DNA from: Bacteroidaceae bacterium
GTDB taxonomy: Bacteria; Bacteroidota; Bacteroidia; Bacteroidales; Bacteroidaceae
Length of the DNA stretch: 52,522 nt
Direction: 5' to 3'
NCBI GenBank assembly: GCA_017547165.1
Contig: JAFYQK010000020.1
Span: forward strand, 1-52,522
Shown here piece after piece: positions 16,752 to 25,587 of this stretch. The notes beneath the pieces are model-generated. The model had not been told where the DNA came from. It ran no database searches and worked only from the letters and a program-made list of their open reading frames with translations. Position 1 is the stretch's first letter. Each line of letters opens with the position of its first letter. The position numbers and the translations under genes were made by a program.

Positions 16752-18902
16752 TTAGTAGAAGAGGTAGCGGTTATCTACTATATTTGCTTTGCGATACAAT
16801 TCGTTCTGATAAGTATTGATATAACGCAACGCATTCTGCACCATTGTACCCTGTTCAGTCTTCTGATCCAACTTTGCATCCTGAGTATCGGCAGAAAGCA
16901 CCTGGTATGCATAAATAGCACCATTACCCTTTACACCAGCCTTGAAATCACCCTTTGCAGAAACAGAAACTGCACCAGAAAGAGCAGGCTCAGAATTACC
17001 AGTCTTAGAAACAAACACGGGATAAGTGAAGTTAACACTACGAAGTGTATCAACAACAACTCCCTCTACCTTAGAAGCCTCGGCAAAATCCTTTACTGCG
17101 GCCATCTTCTCTGCAAGAATAGCAGCCTTCTTATCCTTAATAACCTCTTCGGTCAAATATCTCTTGACATTCTCGTTATCCCAAGCAACATAACCCTTAG
17201 GAGTGATACCAGTGAGAATCACACACAACATGTGATCGTTGTTTCCACACTCATACAAAGGACTAACATCACCAACCTTGGTCTTTGCATCGAAAATCCA
17301 ACGGATAGCCTCGTTTGTTGCCTTAACACCACCTACGGTGTGCTCCATGCTTGAGAAATTGTCACGTTCGAGAAGAGCATAACCAGACTTCATTGCCATT
17401 GTATCAATAGCCGCAGCATCCTTACCAGCCAAGAATGATGAGAAGTTAGAGAATGCCTTATCATAAGTCTGCTTAGAGAACTCTACGGGAGTCTTAACTA
17501 CAGCAACATCGTACTTCTTAATGGGATTGCGAGTATCCATTACATTTACAATAAGAATGCTTTGGCCATTCAAAACCACCTTATTCAAACTGCCCTTCTC
17601 AGAAGTAGTGATAGTCTCAAGAATCTTCTTGAAGTTCTCGTCGATAGTCATACCCTCGTACTGAGCAGAAGTAATCCAAATAGGTTCACCGCTTTGGTTG
17701 TACTTCTTGGCAATAGTATCGAAAGGAGCACCAGCCTTGATTGCATTCATAATGCTATCTGCAGATTTCTCTGCCAAAGCCATATCCATAGCGGGAACAC
17801 TTACAACGCGATATTGAACACTATCGGGCAAAGTGGTTGTTGCAAACAAGTTGATAACATTCATTGTGTTGTCAGAACTGTTGTAGTAGGGACCTACCAA
17901 CTGACCAGCACTCATAGTATCCAGCTGAGATGCAATATCAGCGGGGAAAGCATTCTTGCTAACTGGCACAACTGAATAAGGTACGCGCGAGCGAGATTCA
18001 CGAATAATACGTGCAGGTGCAACACCCTCGCTTAACTGCTTAGCATAACCAACCATCTGGTTATTGAGTTCTGCCTCATCCTCTGCACTTGCCTTAACAA
18101 CAACATCAATGTACTTGATATTGCGTGTCTCAATAGCGCTCTCGAACAACTGCTTCAACTCATTGTACTTAGCTTTAAGGTCACTATCCTCAACCTTGAT
18201 ATCGCTGTCCATAACGGTGCTATAGGGAAGAGCTGCCATCAAGACAGTCTTTTCATTTGTGCGTCCTTCGAAATTCTGCTTAGCAGCAACGGGATTAGTT
18301 GTAATAGACGCCATAAGAAGGCTCTGATACTTCTCAGCCAACACTGAGTTGCGCAAGTTCTTTTCAAGGAAACTCCACCACATAAGAAGACTCTCTGCCT
18401 CTGCTACATAATCAGCAGATGCTTCGGGAGTGTTGATAATCTCCTTACACTGATCAATTGTCTGCTTGAGCAGATTGTAATCAAACTTACCTTCCTGATT
18501 ACGGAAAGGAGTTTGAGCCAACATTGAATGCTCACCCTTAAGAATGATCTGCAGCAATTCTGCATCGGTAACAGTCAAGCCAAGTTCACTTGCCTCGCTA
18601 GCAATAATCTCGTTCTGAACAAGATTCTGCCATACTTGATCACGAATGCTCTGCATCTGCTCATCAGTAAGGTTAGCTATGCCATTGCTGTTCTTCACAA
18701 CATTAACATACTCCTCAACCAACTCATTAAACTCCTGGTTATCAATGTCTCTGCCATTGATAGTGCCCACTGTGTTACGACTTGACATCGTAAATACCTC
18801 CACAACTCTTGTCCAGTCGGTAGCAATAAAGCCAATCAAACCAAGAAAGAGTGCGACAACCACAAGGGGGCCTGCGTTTCTTACTTTTTGTAAAGCTGCC
18901 AT
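16752..18902 (-). CDS. Membrane-anchored periplasmic peptidylprolyl isomerase (PpiD/SurA-like)
   Basis: A 716-residue protein with one N-terminal membrane helix (residues about 13-28, PLVVVALFLGLIGFIATDW) and a large periplasmic part. The segment after the anchor (VGTINGRDIDNQEFNELVEE, then LVQNEIIASEASELGLTVTD) is the SurA_N-type chaperone domain. One or two parvulin-like regions follow (VQYRVVSVPAMDMALAEKSA; GYVAWDNENVKRYLTEEVIK near the end). It would help outer-membrane proteins fold. In Bacteroidales this gene lies with a CorC-type gene and lptC, as here. It has a TAACTTTG -7 box at 18968-18961 and its own terminator. Confidence 0.9.
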   Translation of the reverse strand: MAALQKVRNAGPLVVVALFLGLIGFIATDWTRVVEVFTMSSRNTVGTINGRDIDNQEFNELVEEYVNVVKNSNGIANLTDEQMQSIRDQVWQNLVQNEIIASEASELGLTVTDAELLQIILKGEHSMLAQTPFRNQEGKFDYNLLKQTIDQCKEIINTPEASADYVAEAESLLMWWSFLEKNLRNSVLAEKYQSLLMASITTNPVAAKQNFEGRTNEKTVLMAALPYSTVMDSDIKVEDSDLKAKYNELKQLFESAIETRNIKYIDVVVKASAEDEAELNNQMVGYAKQLSEGVAPARIIRESRSRVPYSVVPVSKNAFPADIASQLDTMSAGQLVGPYYNSSDNTMNVINLFATTTLPDSVQYRVVSVPAMDMALAEKSADSIMNAIKAGAPFDTIAKKYNQSGEPIWITSAQYEGMTIDENFKKILETITTSEKGSLNKVVLNGQSILIVNVMDTRNPIKKYDVAVVKTPVEFSKQTYDKAFSNFSSFLAGKDAAAIDTMAMKSGYALLERDNFSSMEHTVGGVKATNEAIRWIFDAKTKVGDVSPLYECGNNDHMLCVILTGITPKGYVAWDNENVKRYLTEEVIKDKKAAILAEKMAAVKDFAEASKVEGVVVDTLRSVNFTYPVFVSKTGNSEPALSGAVSVSAKGDFKAGVKGNGAIYAYQVLSADTQDAKLDQKTEQGTMVQNALRYINTYQNELYRKANIVDNRYLFY

Positions 18903-18960
18903 TGTTTTATTTTTTATTATTTGTTTTATTCAGATATGCAATTTATCACCAATTGAGGGA

Positions 18961-18968
18961 CAAAGTTA
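18961..18968 (-). promoter_or_regulatory. -7 box of the PPIase gene
   Basis: TAACTTTG on the minus strand, about 58 bp before the start codon. The -33 element is weak. Confidence 0.4.
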
Positions 18969-19095
18969 ATGTTTTTATCGGAAAGTACGACATTTATTTG
19001 TCATTTATTTCATAAATAAGGCGCATATATGACAATCAAACACATGATAGAGCATATATATAACTTCAAAGGAATCAGATTAAAAGCAAAAAATG

Positions 19096-20337
19096 TCACT
19101 TTCTATATAATAGAACCTCCTCTAATTTATTTGCTGTTTTCTTTATTACACGCACATGCCATTGGCCGCACCTAATAACTTCATTTAATTTTGGAAAGGC
19201 CTGATGTTCCTTAAGTATCCAACCACCAACGGTGATATACTCATCGCTTTCTGGCAAATCTATATCCAGAATATCATTAACCTTCTCTATCTCCATACGA
19301 GCAGATATATGATATTCACCGGTGGGAAGTTGCTTCGCTATATATTTTGCCGTATCGTGCTCGTCTTCAATGTCACCAAAAATCTCCTCTACCAAATCCT
19401 CAACAGTAACTATACCAGATGTTCCACCAAATTCGTCAACAACTACTGCCATTGACTTTTTCTGATTCATAAATATAGATAATAGTTTTTGGGCACCCAT
19501 TGTTTCCGGCACGATAGGAGTTTCACGGATACACTTAAACCAGTCATCCGAAGGCGAGAGACGAAACATTTCACTGGAATGCAAAAAGCCAACAATATGA
19601 TCAATATCCTCCTCATATATAACCAGTTTAGAAATTCCACTATCAGTAAACTGATCACGAATTTCCGAAAAACTTGCCTCTTTTGAGACAGCAACAATTT
19701 CGGTTCGAGGAACCATACAATCACGCACCTTTACATTGCGAAAATCAAGGGCATTTTGGAAAATTTTCACTTCCTCTTCCAACATATCCTCATCATCAAT
19801 GCTGTCAATATTATCTTGAATCAAGTGATCCAAATCAGCCTTCCTAAAACCGCTGTTCGACTGCTCCTTTGATACTTTCAAACCAAATAAGAACAGCAGA
19901 ATGTGAGACAAACCACTTGTAAGTCTGCTTACAGGCCAAAGTACAATATAGAATATTAAGGCAGGCAATGAAAAGAGTCGCAACATCTTATTGGGATTGA
20001 TGCGAAAAAGAGTCTTTGGAAGAAACTCACCAGTAAACAAAACTATTGTGGTGCCTACTATAGTCTGGAGTATCAAACCATCTATCAAATGAGCCATAAA
20101 GATACCATAGACTACCAATGCAATATTATTACCAACCAACAGGGTAGATATGAAATTACTTGGATGCTTATAAAAGACATCTATGATACGAGAAGTAAAA
20201 CCACTTTCTTCACGCTCCATTTCAAAACGCATCTTATTGCTACTCACAAAGGCAATCTCCATACCAGAGAAAAATGCCGAAAACATGAGGACAATGGCTA
20301 TACCGATATAATAAATAGTATTTTCGCTTTCAAACAT
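19096..20337 (-). CDS. CorC/HlyC-type membrane protein (DUF21, CBS pair, CorC_HlyC)
   Basis: About 413 residues. The N-terminal DUF21/CNNM domain has four hydrophobic segments (TIYYIGIAIVLMFSAFFSGM; ISTLLVGNNIALVVYGIFM; LPALIFYIVLWPVSRLTSGL). Two CBS domains follow (VRDCMVPRTEIVAVSKEASF; KSMAVVVDEFGGTSGIVTVE, DLVEEIFGDIEDEHD) and then a C-terminal CorC_HlyC domain ending in WHVRVIKKTANKLEEVLLYR. Proteins of this class take part in magnesium/cobalt homeostasis; the Bacteroidetes relatives include the gliding-linked GldE. The ATG at 20337 was chosen over 20361 because it begins at the family N terminus. It follows lptC closely, so they are probably cotranscribed. Confidence 0.9.
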   Translation of the reverse strand: MFESENTIYYIGIAIVLMFSAFFSGMEIAFVSSNKMRFEMEREESGFTSRIIDVFYKHPSNFISTLLVGNNIALVVYGIFMAHLIDGLILQTIVGTTIVLFTGEFLPKTLFRINPNKMLRLFSLPALIFYIVLWPVSRLTSGLSHILLFLFGLKVSKEQSNSGFRKADLDHLIQDNIDSIDDEDMLEEEVKIFQNALDFRNVKVRDCMVPRTEIVAVSKEASFSEIRDQFTDSGISKLVIYEEDIDHIVGFLHSSEMFRLSPSDDWFKCIRETPIVPETMGAQKLLSIFMNQKKSMAVVVDEFGGTSGIVTVEDLVEEIFGDIEDEHDTAKYIAKQLPTGEYHISARMEIEKVNDILDIDLPESDEYITVGGWILKEHQAFPKLNEVIRCGQWHVRVIKKTANKLEEVLLYRK

Positions 20338-20357
20338 AATTATCTTTTTTAGAAGAA

Positions 20358-21161
20358 TCATTGAAAGACATCCAATTTTCTCTTCTTATCTTGTAAATTT
20401 ATGGTCTTTTCTTTAGTGGCCTCAATTAGTTCTGCCTCTTTAATATTTAGTTTTTGAATAGGCGGAGTCTTATCTGCAAGGGACGGCGAAGCTGCAGAAG
20501 GCAATATAGGAGATGCTTCAGCGGAAGACGTGGCTACTGCATTGGAGGCACTATCCGCCGTTTCGTTTTCTGTCATTGGAAAATCTCCCTTTGAATTCAT
20601 CACAAAATACCGCGTCATCTCTTCATTGCTACGAAACTCTGTACCCTCCAGTGTTCTTTCAGGAGAAATAATCTTCATATAAGCATGATTCCATATCTCA
20701 TGCTTATCAATGTTCCAAAATAACTCTTCGGTATTAAATTTCGTTCCTTGCAAGTTTCGTACCCGAACCCTGCCACGGAGTTCCCAAATTTCCTGATTAT
20801 GAAAATATGCTGTATCGGCTTGAACATATAAATCTACTTCAAAATTCTTGTCCAAGCGCAACATCAGCATGCCCTTGATGAATTTCCATGTCGAAGCAGA
20901 GTTTTGAGGCGTATAAATATCCCACTCTTCTGCAACAATACGATAGCGCAAAACTCCAGAATCGGAAATAAGGGTATTAACGCCTATACTATGCAAAAAA
21001 GGTAGGGAATCCTCTTGGACTACTCCCTGTTTTTTAGAGACATTAGAGGGCGTGCTGAAAATAAAATAGAACAACACAGAAATACACCCCAACACTAAAA
21101 ATACAGGGATGGCATAACGAAATCTATGAAATTTACTACGTTTAAAACTATCCGAATCCAT
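20358..21161 (-). CDS. lptC: LPS export protein LptC
   Basis: 267 residues. A single N-terminal membrane anchor (about 14-34, YAIPVFLVLGCISVLFYFIF) is followed by an LptC periplasmic beta-jellyroll (GVNTLISDSGVLRYRIVAEE, then MLMLRLDKNFEVDLYVQADT, LQGTKFNTEELFWNIDKHEI). It passes lipopolysaccharide from the LptB2FG transporter to LptA. The last 70 residues are low-complexity (Ser/Ala/Glu/Lys rich), longer than in E. coli LptC. The gene sits between an outer-membrane barrel gene (9 bp upstream) and the CorC-type gene, a common Bacteroidales order. Confidence 0.9.
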   Translation of the reverse strand: MDSDSFKRSKFHRFRYAIPVFLVLGCISVLFYFIFSTPSNVSKKQGVVQEDSLPFLHSIGVNTLISDSGVLRYRIVAEEWDIYTPQNSASTWKFIKGMLMLRLDKNFEVDLYVQADTAYFHNQEIWELRGRVRVRNLQGTKFNTEELFWNIDKHEIWNHAYMKIISPERTLEGTEFRSNEEMTRYFVMNSKGDFPMTENETADSASNAVATSSAEASPILPSAASPSLADKTPPIQKLNIKEAELIEATKEKTINLQDKKRKLDVFQ

Positions 21162-21170
21162 GAATCCTGA

Positions 21171-22517
21171 TTACTGTATCTTAAACTTCATAAACCATCT
21201 TTCGTTGAATGTCACGCCAACATTCAGAATAAAGTAATTTTCTGTAATCAGACTTTGTGTACTTGGAGATCTACGAAGCCATTGTACACCAAGATTCACC
21301 ATCGACCTACTATTAATTCGATTGCTAATAGGAAGGCCTACGCCAAGACTTACGCCTATTTCAGCAGGTCCCTCATTGGTTTTCATTGCTGCATTTTCAC
21401 CTTTAGGTATCATCAAATATGGACTACTATACGAGACACCAAAACGATACTTAACCCTATTGAAATAACCACGTGTAGCCAATGGATTAGGAGTATATTC
21501 CAAACCAGCCTTTAACGAATAGTTGTTTTTATACATCTTGGTGGTGCTTGGATAAGAAACATTTCCATTACTTACAACCATAGCAGGAACATTGCAATCA
21601 CCCCAAGTTTGATAGTACGCATCGGCAGACACCAACAATGTGTTTTTATGCTGCCACGCCAAACCACCAGCATAACTCATGGGAATATCGAAACCTCCTT
21701 CGTTATCAACCATTAGAGTATCACCTGTTGTCATATAACGATACAGATAAGCATCACCCTCAAAATGATGTCCAATGCCAACGGTTGCACCAACCGTAAG
21801 CCAATCCTTAGAACCCAAACGCATCACATACTGAGCACCAAGATCAAGTTTGTAGGTCAGCACATCTGCATGTTGTAGAAAATTAAAGCCATTGAAGTTA
21901 TTGCTTGCGACTCCAGCCTGAGTAAACTCTTGCATCACCAAATGATCGTAGCCACCCCAAAGCACAGCTACATTGGCACCTATAGAAAAGTTCTTAAATG
22001 GCTTCCAACCAAGACCAATAAAGGCCTCGTGCATACCACCAGTACCAATATAGTTAGTGTTATTCCTAACTAAATCTCCTGTATTTTCGTCCCTATATGC
22101 TTCGTTGCTTGATGTAAAATAATTGTAATTTACAGTACTATATGGTCTAAAACCAAAGGCAAGACCGAGATTCTTACGCAAGCGAAAACCAGCCACCAAA
22201 TAATCAAAACTTGCATTGTTTACAGGAACCTTGCTCGCTCCCATTGACATTTGTCCAAAGTTTCCCGACATTGCAACATCAAAAATAAAACTAAGCGAAT
22301 CAACATAAGCATATGAAGCAGGATTCGTTGTGTTAAGTTTGCTTCCTGATGGCAAGGCAATGCCTACACCTCCCATGGATTTGTTCCATGTCTGAGATTG
22401 ATCATTCAGCAAACCAAGACCAAAACGGGAATAAGATGACTTTCCGCCACCACTCTGTGCATAGAGAGAGACAGAATTTAGCAAAAGAGCCAAAACAAAA
22501 ACTATGGCGTATTTCAT
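21171..22517 (-). CDS. Outer-membrane beta-barrel protein, FadL/OmpP1-like
   Basis: About 448 residues with a signal peptide (KYAIVFVLALLLNSVSLYAQ). It starts mature with SGGGKSSYSRFGLGLL and continues as alternating strands with aromatic girdles, ending in a terminal strand (NERWFMKFKIQ). The GGVGIALPSGSKLNTTNPAS segment resembles the FadL-type long-chain fatty acid transporters, where an N-terminal part plugs the barrel. Its location upstream of lptC is conserved in relatives to my knowledge. Its cargo is unknown. The ATG at 22538 gives seven more residues and remains possible. Confidence 0.8.
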   Translation of the reverse strand: MKYAIVFVLALLLNSVSLYAQSGGGKSSYSRFGLGLLNDQSQTWNKSMGGVGIALPSGSKLNTTNPASYAYVDSLSFIFDVAMSGNFGQMSMGASKVPVNNASFDYLVAGFRLRKNLGLAFGFRPYSTVNYNYFTSSNEAYRDENTGDLVRNNTNYIGTGGMHEAFIGLGWKPFKNFSIGANVAVLWGGYDHLVMQEFTQAGVASNNFNGFNFLQHADVLTYKLDLGAQYVMRLGSKDWLTVGATVGIGHHFEGDAYLYRYMTTGDTLMVDNEGGFDIPMSYAGGLAWQHKNTLLVSADAYYQTWGDCNVPAMVVSNGNVSYPSTTKMYKNNYSLKAGLEYTPNPLATRGYFNRVKYRFGVSYSSPYLMIPKGENAAMKTNEGPAEIGVSLGVGLPISNRINSRSMVNLGVQWLRRSPSTQSLITENYFILNVGVTFNERWFMKFKIQ

Positions 22518-22652
22518 GAAATTTCTAATATTATTCAACCGAGTACATTTTTATGCGTGTGCAAAGATATAACAAAACTTCCAATTGACCAAAGTGGCAC
22601 AATCGCAAATCATTCATATTTCACCTATTTTATATATATTTTTATGCACCGC

Positions 22653-22684
22653 TTGAATAATACAGCATATTTTTATTAACTTTG
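22653..22684 (+). promoter_or_regulatory. Promoter of the DUF4105 gene, leaving almost no leader
   Basis: TTG at 22653-22655, 21-bp spacer, TAACTTTG at 22677-22684. The start codon begins at 22692, seven bases after the -7 box, so the transcript would start at or next to the ATG. Confidence 0.6.
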
Positions 22685-22691
22685 CGCCCAA

Positions 22692-23939
22692 ATGAAAAAT
22701 ATAAGAATTCTTTTAGCAACTCTGCTTTGCTTCTTCACCCTGCAAGCACAAAGCAACAACGAGGACATAGAGATCAGCGTACTCACTTGTTCTCCCGGAC
22801 AGGAAGTATACTCATACTATGGGCATACTGCTATCCGATATAAGGACATTGCTAATAGTATCGACTTAGTTTTTAATTACGGTGTTTTTAACTTCAACAC
22901 AGACTACTTCATCTGGAAATTTGTACTTGGCGAGACAGACTATCTTTGCATAGCATCTCCTTGGGATTATTTCATTCAGGAATACAAAGAACGAGGAAGT
23001 AATGTTATTGCACAAGTACTGAACACAACCCCTGAAGAGGAAAAGAATTTTAAAGAATACCTTTTCAACAACATAAAGCCAGAAAACAGCACATATAGAT
23101 ACAATTTCTTGACAGACAATTGTACCATGCGCGTCTTGGATTGCGTTGAACGCTGTATTGAAGGAGAAATCAACTATTCGTGGGACAACAAACAACACAC
23201 ATATCGCCAAATCCTTCACGAATATACCAAGGAATACCCTTGGGCCAAAGAAGGCAACGATTTCCTTCTTGGCGCTAATGTTGACACTATTTTATCCCAT
23301 CGTGCAACATGCTTCATTCCAGAGTATTACAACAGAGCTATTGAAAATGCTGTTATACGCAACGATTTTCAGGACACAAGAAATTTAGTTCAGGAATCTA
23401 TAATCTTCGAAGCACACCCTACAAGCACTACCATTCATGGTTCTGACAATACTTCCCCTTTAAAACCAACAGAACTTGGATGGTTTATATTTTCCATCGG
23501 AATTCTCATCCTGATTATCGAAACCCTGACTCACAAGGTATTATGGGTATTAGATCTTTTCTTGATGTTGCTCCATGGAGTGGCTGGATGTCTGATTCTT
23601 TTTGTATTCCTTTTCTCGCAACATCCCACTTTAGATAGCAATTGGTTGGTATGCGTAATAAACCCTCTCCCACTAATTTTGCTTCCATTCATAACTAAGT
23701 CAGCATGGAAAAAGCAAGTTAATTTTTGGCACCACGTCCTTGCTCTTTGGATGATTGTCTTTTTACTCTTCATCCCTTGGATACCACAGGAAATAAGTCT
23801 TTTCACCATATTGTTATTGGCCACATTACTTAGCAGACAGGTTTCATATCTGATAAACTACAGTTTCTTCACATCTGGTTTTAAAAAGAAGAACATTAGC
23901 AAACGACAAAATAAGGCCTCAAAGAAAAATAAAAGATGA
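22692..23939 (+). CDS. DUF4105 family membrane protein
   Basis: A 415-residue protein with a signal peptide (KNIRILLATLLCFFTLQAQS), a DUF4105 domain (about 25-200: LTCSPGQEVYSYYGHTAIRY, FNYGVFNFN, YNFLTDNCTMRVLDCVE) and a C-terminal block of five hydrophobic segments (about 265-395). The conserved His in YYGHTAIR and Cys in TDNCT resemble a papain-like or NlpC-like active pair, so this domain may be a cysteine hydrolase; the role in Bacteroidetes is not established. The ATG of the next gene overlaps its stop codon (ATGA), so the two are translationally coupled. It would sit in the inner membrane with the domain facing the periplasm. Confidence 0.85.
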   Translation: MKNIRILLATLLCFFTLQAQSNNEDIEISVLTCSPGQEVYSYYGHTAIRYKDIANSIDLVFNYGVFNFNTDYFIWKFVLGETDYLCIASPWDYFIQEYKERGSNVIAQVLNTTPEEEKNFKEYLFNNIKPENSTYRYNFLTDNCTMRVLDCVERCIEGEINYSWDNKQHTYRQILHEYTKEYPWAKEGNDFLLGANVDTILSHRATCFIPEYYNRAIENAVIRNDFQDTRNLVQESIIFEAHPTSTTIHGSDNTSPLKPTELGWFIFSIGILILIIETLTHKVLWVLDLFLMLLHGVAGCLILFVFLFSQHPTLDSNWLVCVINPLPLILLPFITKSAWKKQVNFWHHVLALWMIVFLLFIPWIPQEISLFTILLLATLLSRQVSYLINYSFFTSGFKKKNISKRQNKASKKNKR

Positions 23940-25549
23940 ATCCAAGATATACACTTAAACTATTCTCCACAATTGCAGTTCTTATCTCTTTTTGTAAAGT
24001 TGAAGCTCAAGAAGCACCAGTATTGCCACGACTTGTGGTAAATATTATGGTGGACCAATTAAGAACTGATTACTTAGAAGCCTTTGCACCATTATATGGC
24101 AGCAGAGGTTTTGCCCGACTAATGCAAGAAGGTAGCGTATATAGTCAGGCAGAATATCCATTTAGCAAACCAGACAGATCAAGTGCAACTGCATGCTTTT
24201 TTAGTGGCACAACACCATATGATAATGGAATCCCAAGCCAACAATGGTTGGACAGACAAACTTTACGCCCAGTATATTGCGTAGATGACAACAACTACAT
24301 CGGACACCTGACAACAGAGAAAACCTCTCCCAAACACCTAAGTGTGTCTACCATCAGCGATGAACTGAAAGTCGCGACAGAAGGCAAAGGCATTGTTATT
24401 AGTGTATCACCCTTTCGTGATGCAGCAATAATGTCGGCCGGACATGCGGCGGATGCCTGTTTTTGGATTAACGATCTCACTGGTCAATGGTGTTCTTCAA
24501 GCTATTATGGTGAATTCCCTTCCTGGGCTTTGGTCTATAGCAGATATAGTTCCTTACAGGAACGAATAAAGGATATCACCTGGACTCCATCTAACGAAAT
24601 TGTAGGAAATTTCAGTTACTTCGTTTCCAAAGGTCTTAAGAAACCTTTCTCGCATAATTTCAAAGGCAACCATGCCATACGAGAGTTCAAGACCAGCGGA
24701 ATGGTTAACGAAGAAGTAAACCGATATGCCACACATTGCATAGCCTCGGCAGGAATGGGACTGGATGCAATCACAGATATGCTTTCAGTAACCTATTATG
24801 CAGGAACCTTCCAGCATGAAGCAGTTTCCATTTATCCTATGGAATTGCAAGATACATATGTTCGCTTGGACAATGCCATAGGTCAACTGATAGACGAGGT
24901 TGAAAAACGTGTTGGACGAGGAAATGCTTTGTTTATTCTTACAAGTACGGGGTATTTCGACGAACCTGTTTCAAATAACCTTTCGCAATATCGCATTCCA
25001 ACAGGCACACTTGACATGCATCGCCTTGAAATGCTACTCAATATGTACCTTATTGCTGTATACGGACAAGGACAATGGGTAGAAGGAAGTTTGGGAAAGG
25101 AAATATACTTAAACCAAAAACTCATCGAGCGTAGTAATATCAACCTTACAGAAATGCTCGAAATGAGTTCGGCCTTCATCATACAACTTGCTGGAGTAAA
25201 GGATGTTTATACTAGTCAGCGCTTGTCATTAGGAGCATGGACTCCAGGCATATCAAAATTACGTAATGCCTACAATCCACATCGTTCGGGCGACATTTTA
25301 GTACAAGTTGCTCCTGGATGGTCTTTACTTGAAGCCAATGCAACTATAACTGCAAGCAAGCAAAACATATCCCGAGAAAGTTACACGAACTTCCCTCTCA
25401 TTTTTATGGGAACAGGGTTCGAACCTAAAAAAATAGAAATACCGGTGACAATAGATCATGTTGCACCTACTATTTCAAAGGTCTTGCGTATTCGCTCTCC
25501 AAATGGATGTGGACAAGCACCACTGATAATAAGTAATCAACCCAAATAA
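23936..25549 (+). CDS. Alkaline-phosphatase-fold exported protein, apparently lacking a metal site
   Basis: 537 residues with a signal peptide (LKLFSTIAVLISFCKVEAQE). The fold is that of phosphodiesterase/nucleotide pyrophosphatases: LPRLVVNIMVDQLRTDYLEA carries the first metal aspartate and the nucleophile region is PDRSSATACFFSGTTPYDNG. Where active family members have an xDHG metal motif this protein has TSTGYFDEP, so part of the metal site is missing. It keeps a late IDHVAPTI. I recall that Bacteroidales relatives share this change, which points to a conserved non-catalytic or altered role. It overlaps the DUF4105 gene by 4 bp and lies 38 bp before secA, so a cell-envelope function is likely. 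Confidence 0.8.
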   Translation: MNPRYTLKLFSTIAVLISFCKVEAQEAPVLPRLVVNIMVDQLRTDYLEAFAPLYGSRGFARLMQEGSVYSQAEYPFSKPDRSSATACFFSGTTPYDNGIPSQQWLDRQTLRPVYCVDDNNYIGHLTTEKTSPKHLSVSTISDELKVATEGKGIVISVSPFRDAAIMSAGHAADACFWINDLTGQWCSSSYYGEFPSWALVYSRYSSLQERIKDITWTPSNEIVGNFSYFVSKGLKKPFSHNFKGNHAIREFKTSGMVNEEVNRYATHCIASAGMGLDAITDMLSVTYYAGTFQHEAVSIYPMELQDTYVRLDNAIGQLIDEVEKRVGRGNALFILTSTGYFDEPVSNNLSQYRIPTGTLDMHRLEMLLNMYLIAVYGQGQWVEGSLGKEIYLNQKLIERSNINLTEMLEMSSAFIIQLAGVKDVYTSQRLSLGAWTPGISKLRNAYNPHRSGDILVQVAPGWSLLEANATITASKQNISRESYTNFPLIFMGTGFEPKKIEIPVTIDHVAPTISKVLRIRSPNGCGQAPLIISNQPK

Positions 25550-25587
25550 ACAAAGATTTAATTTAAGCAAGTAAAAAATATAATACA

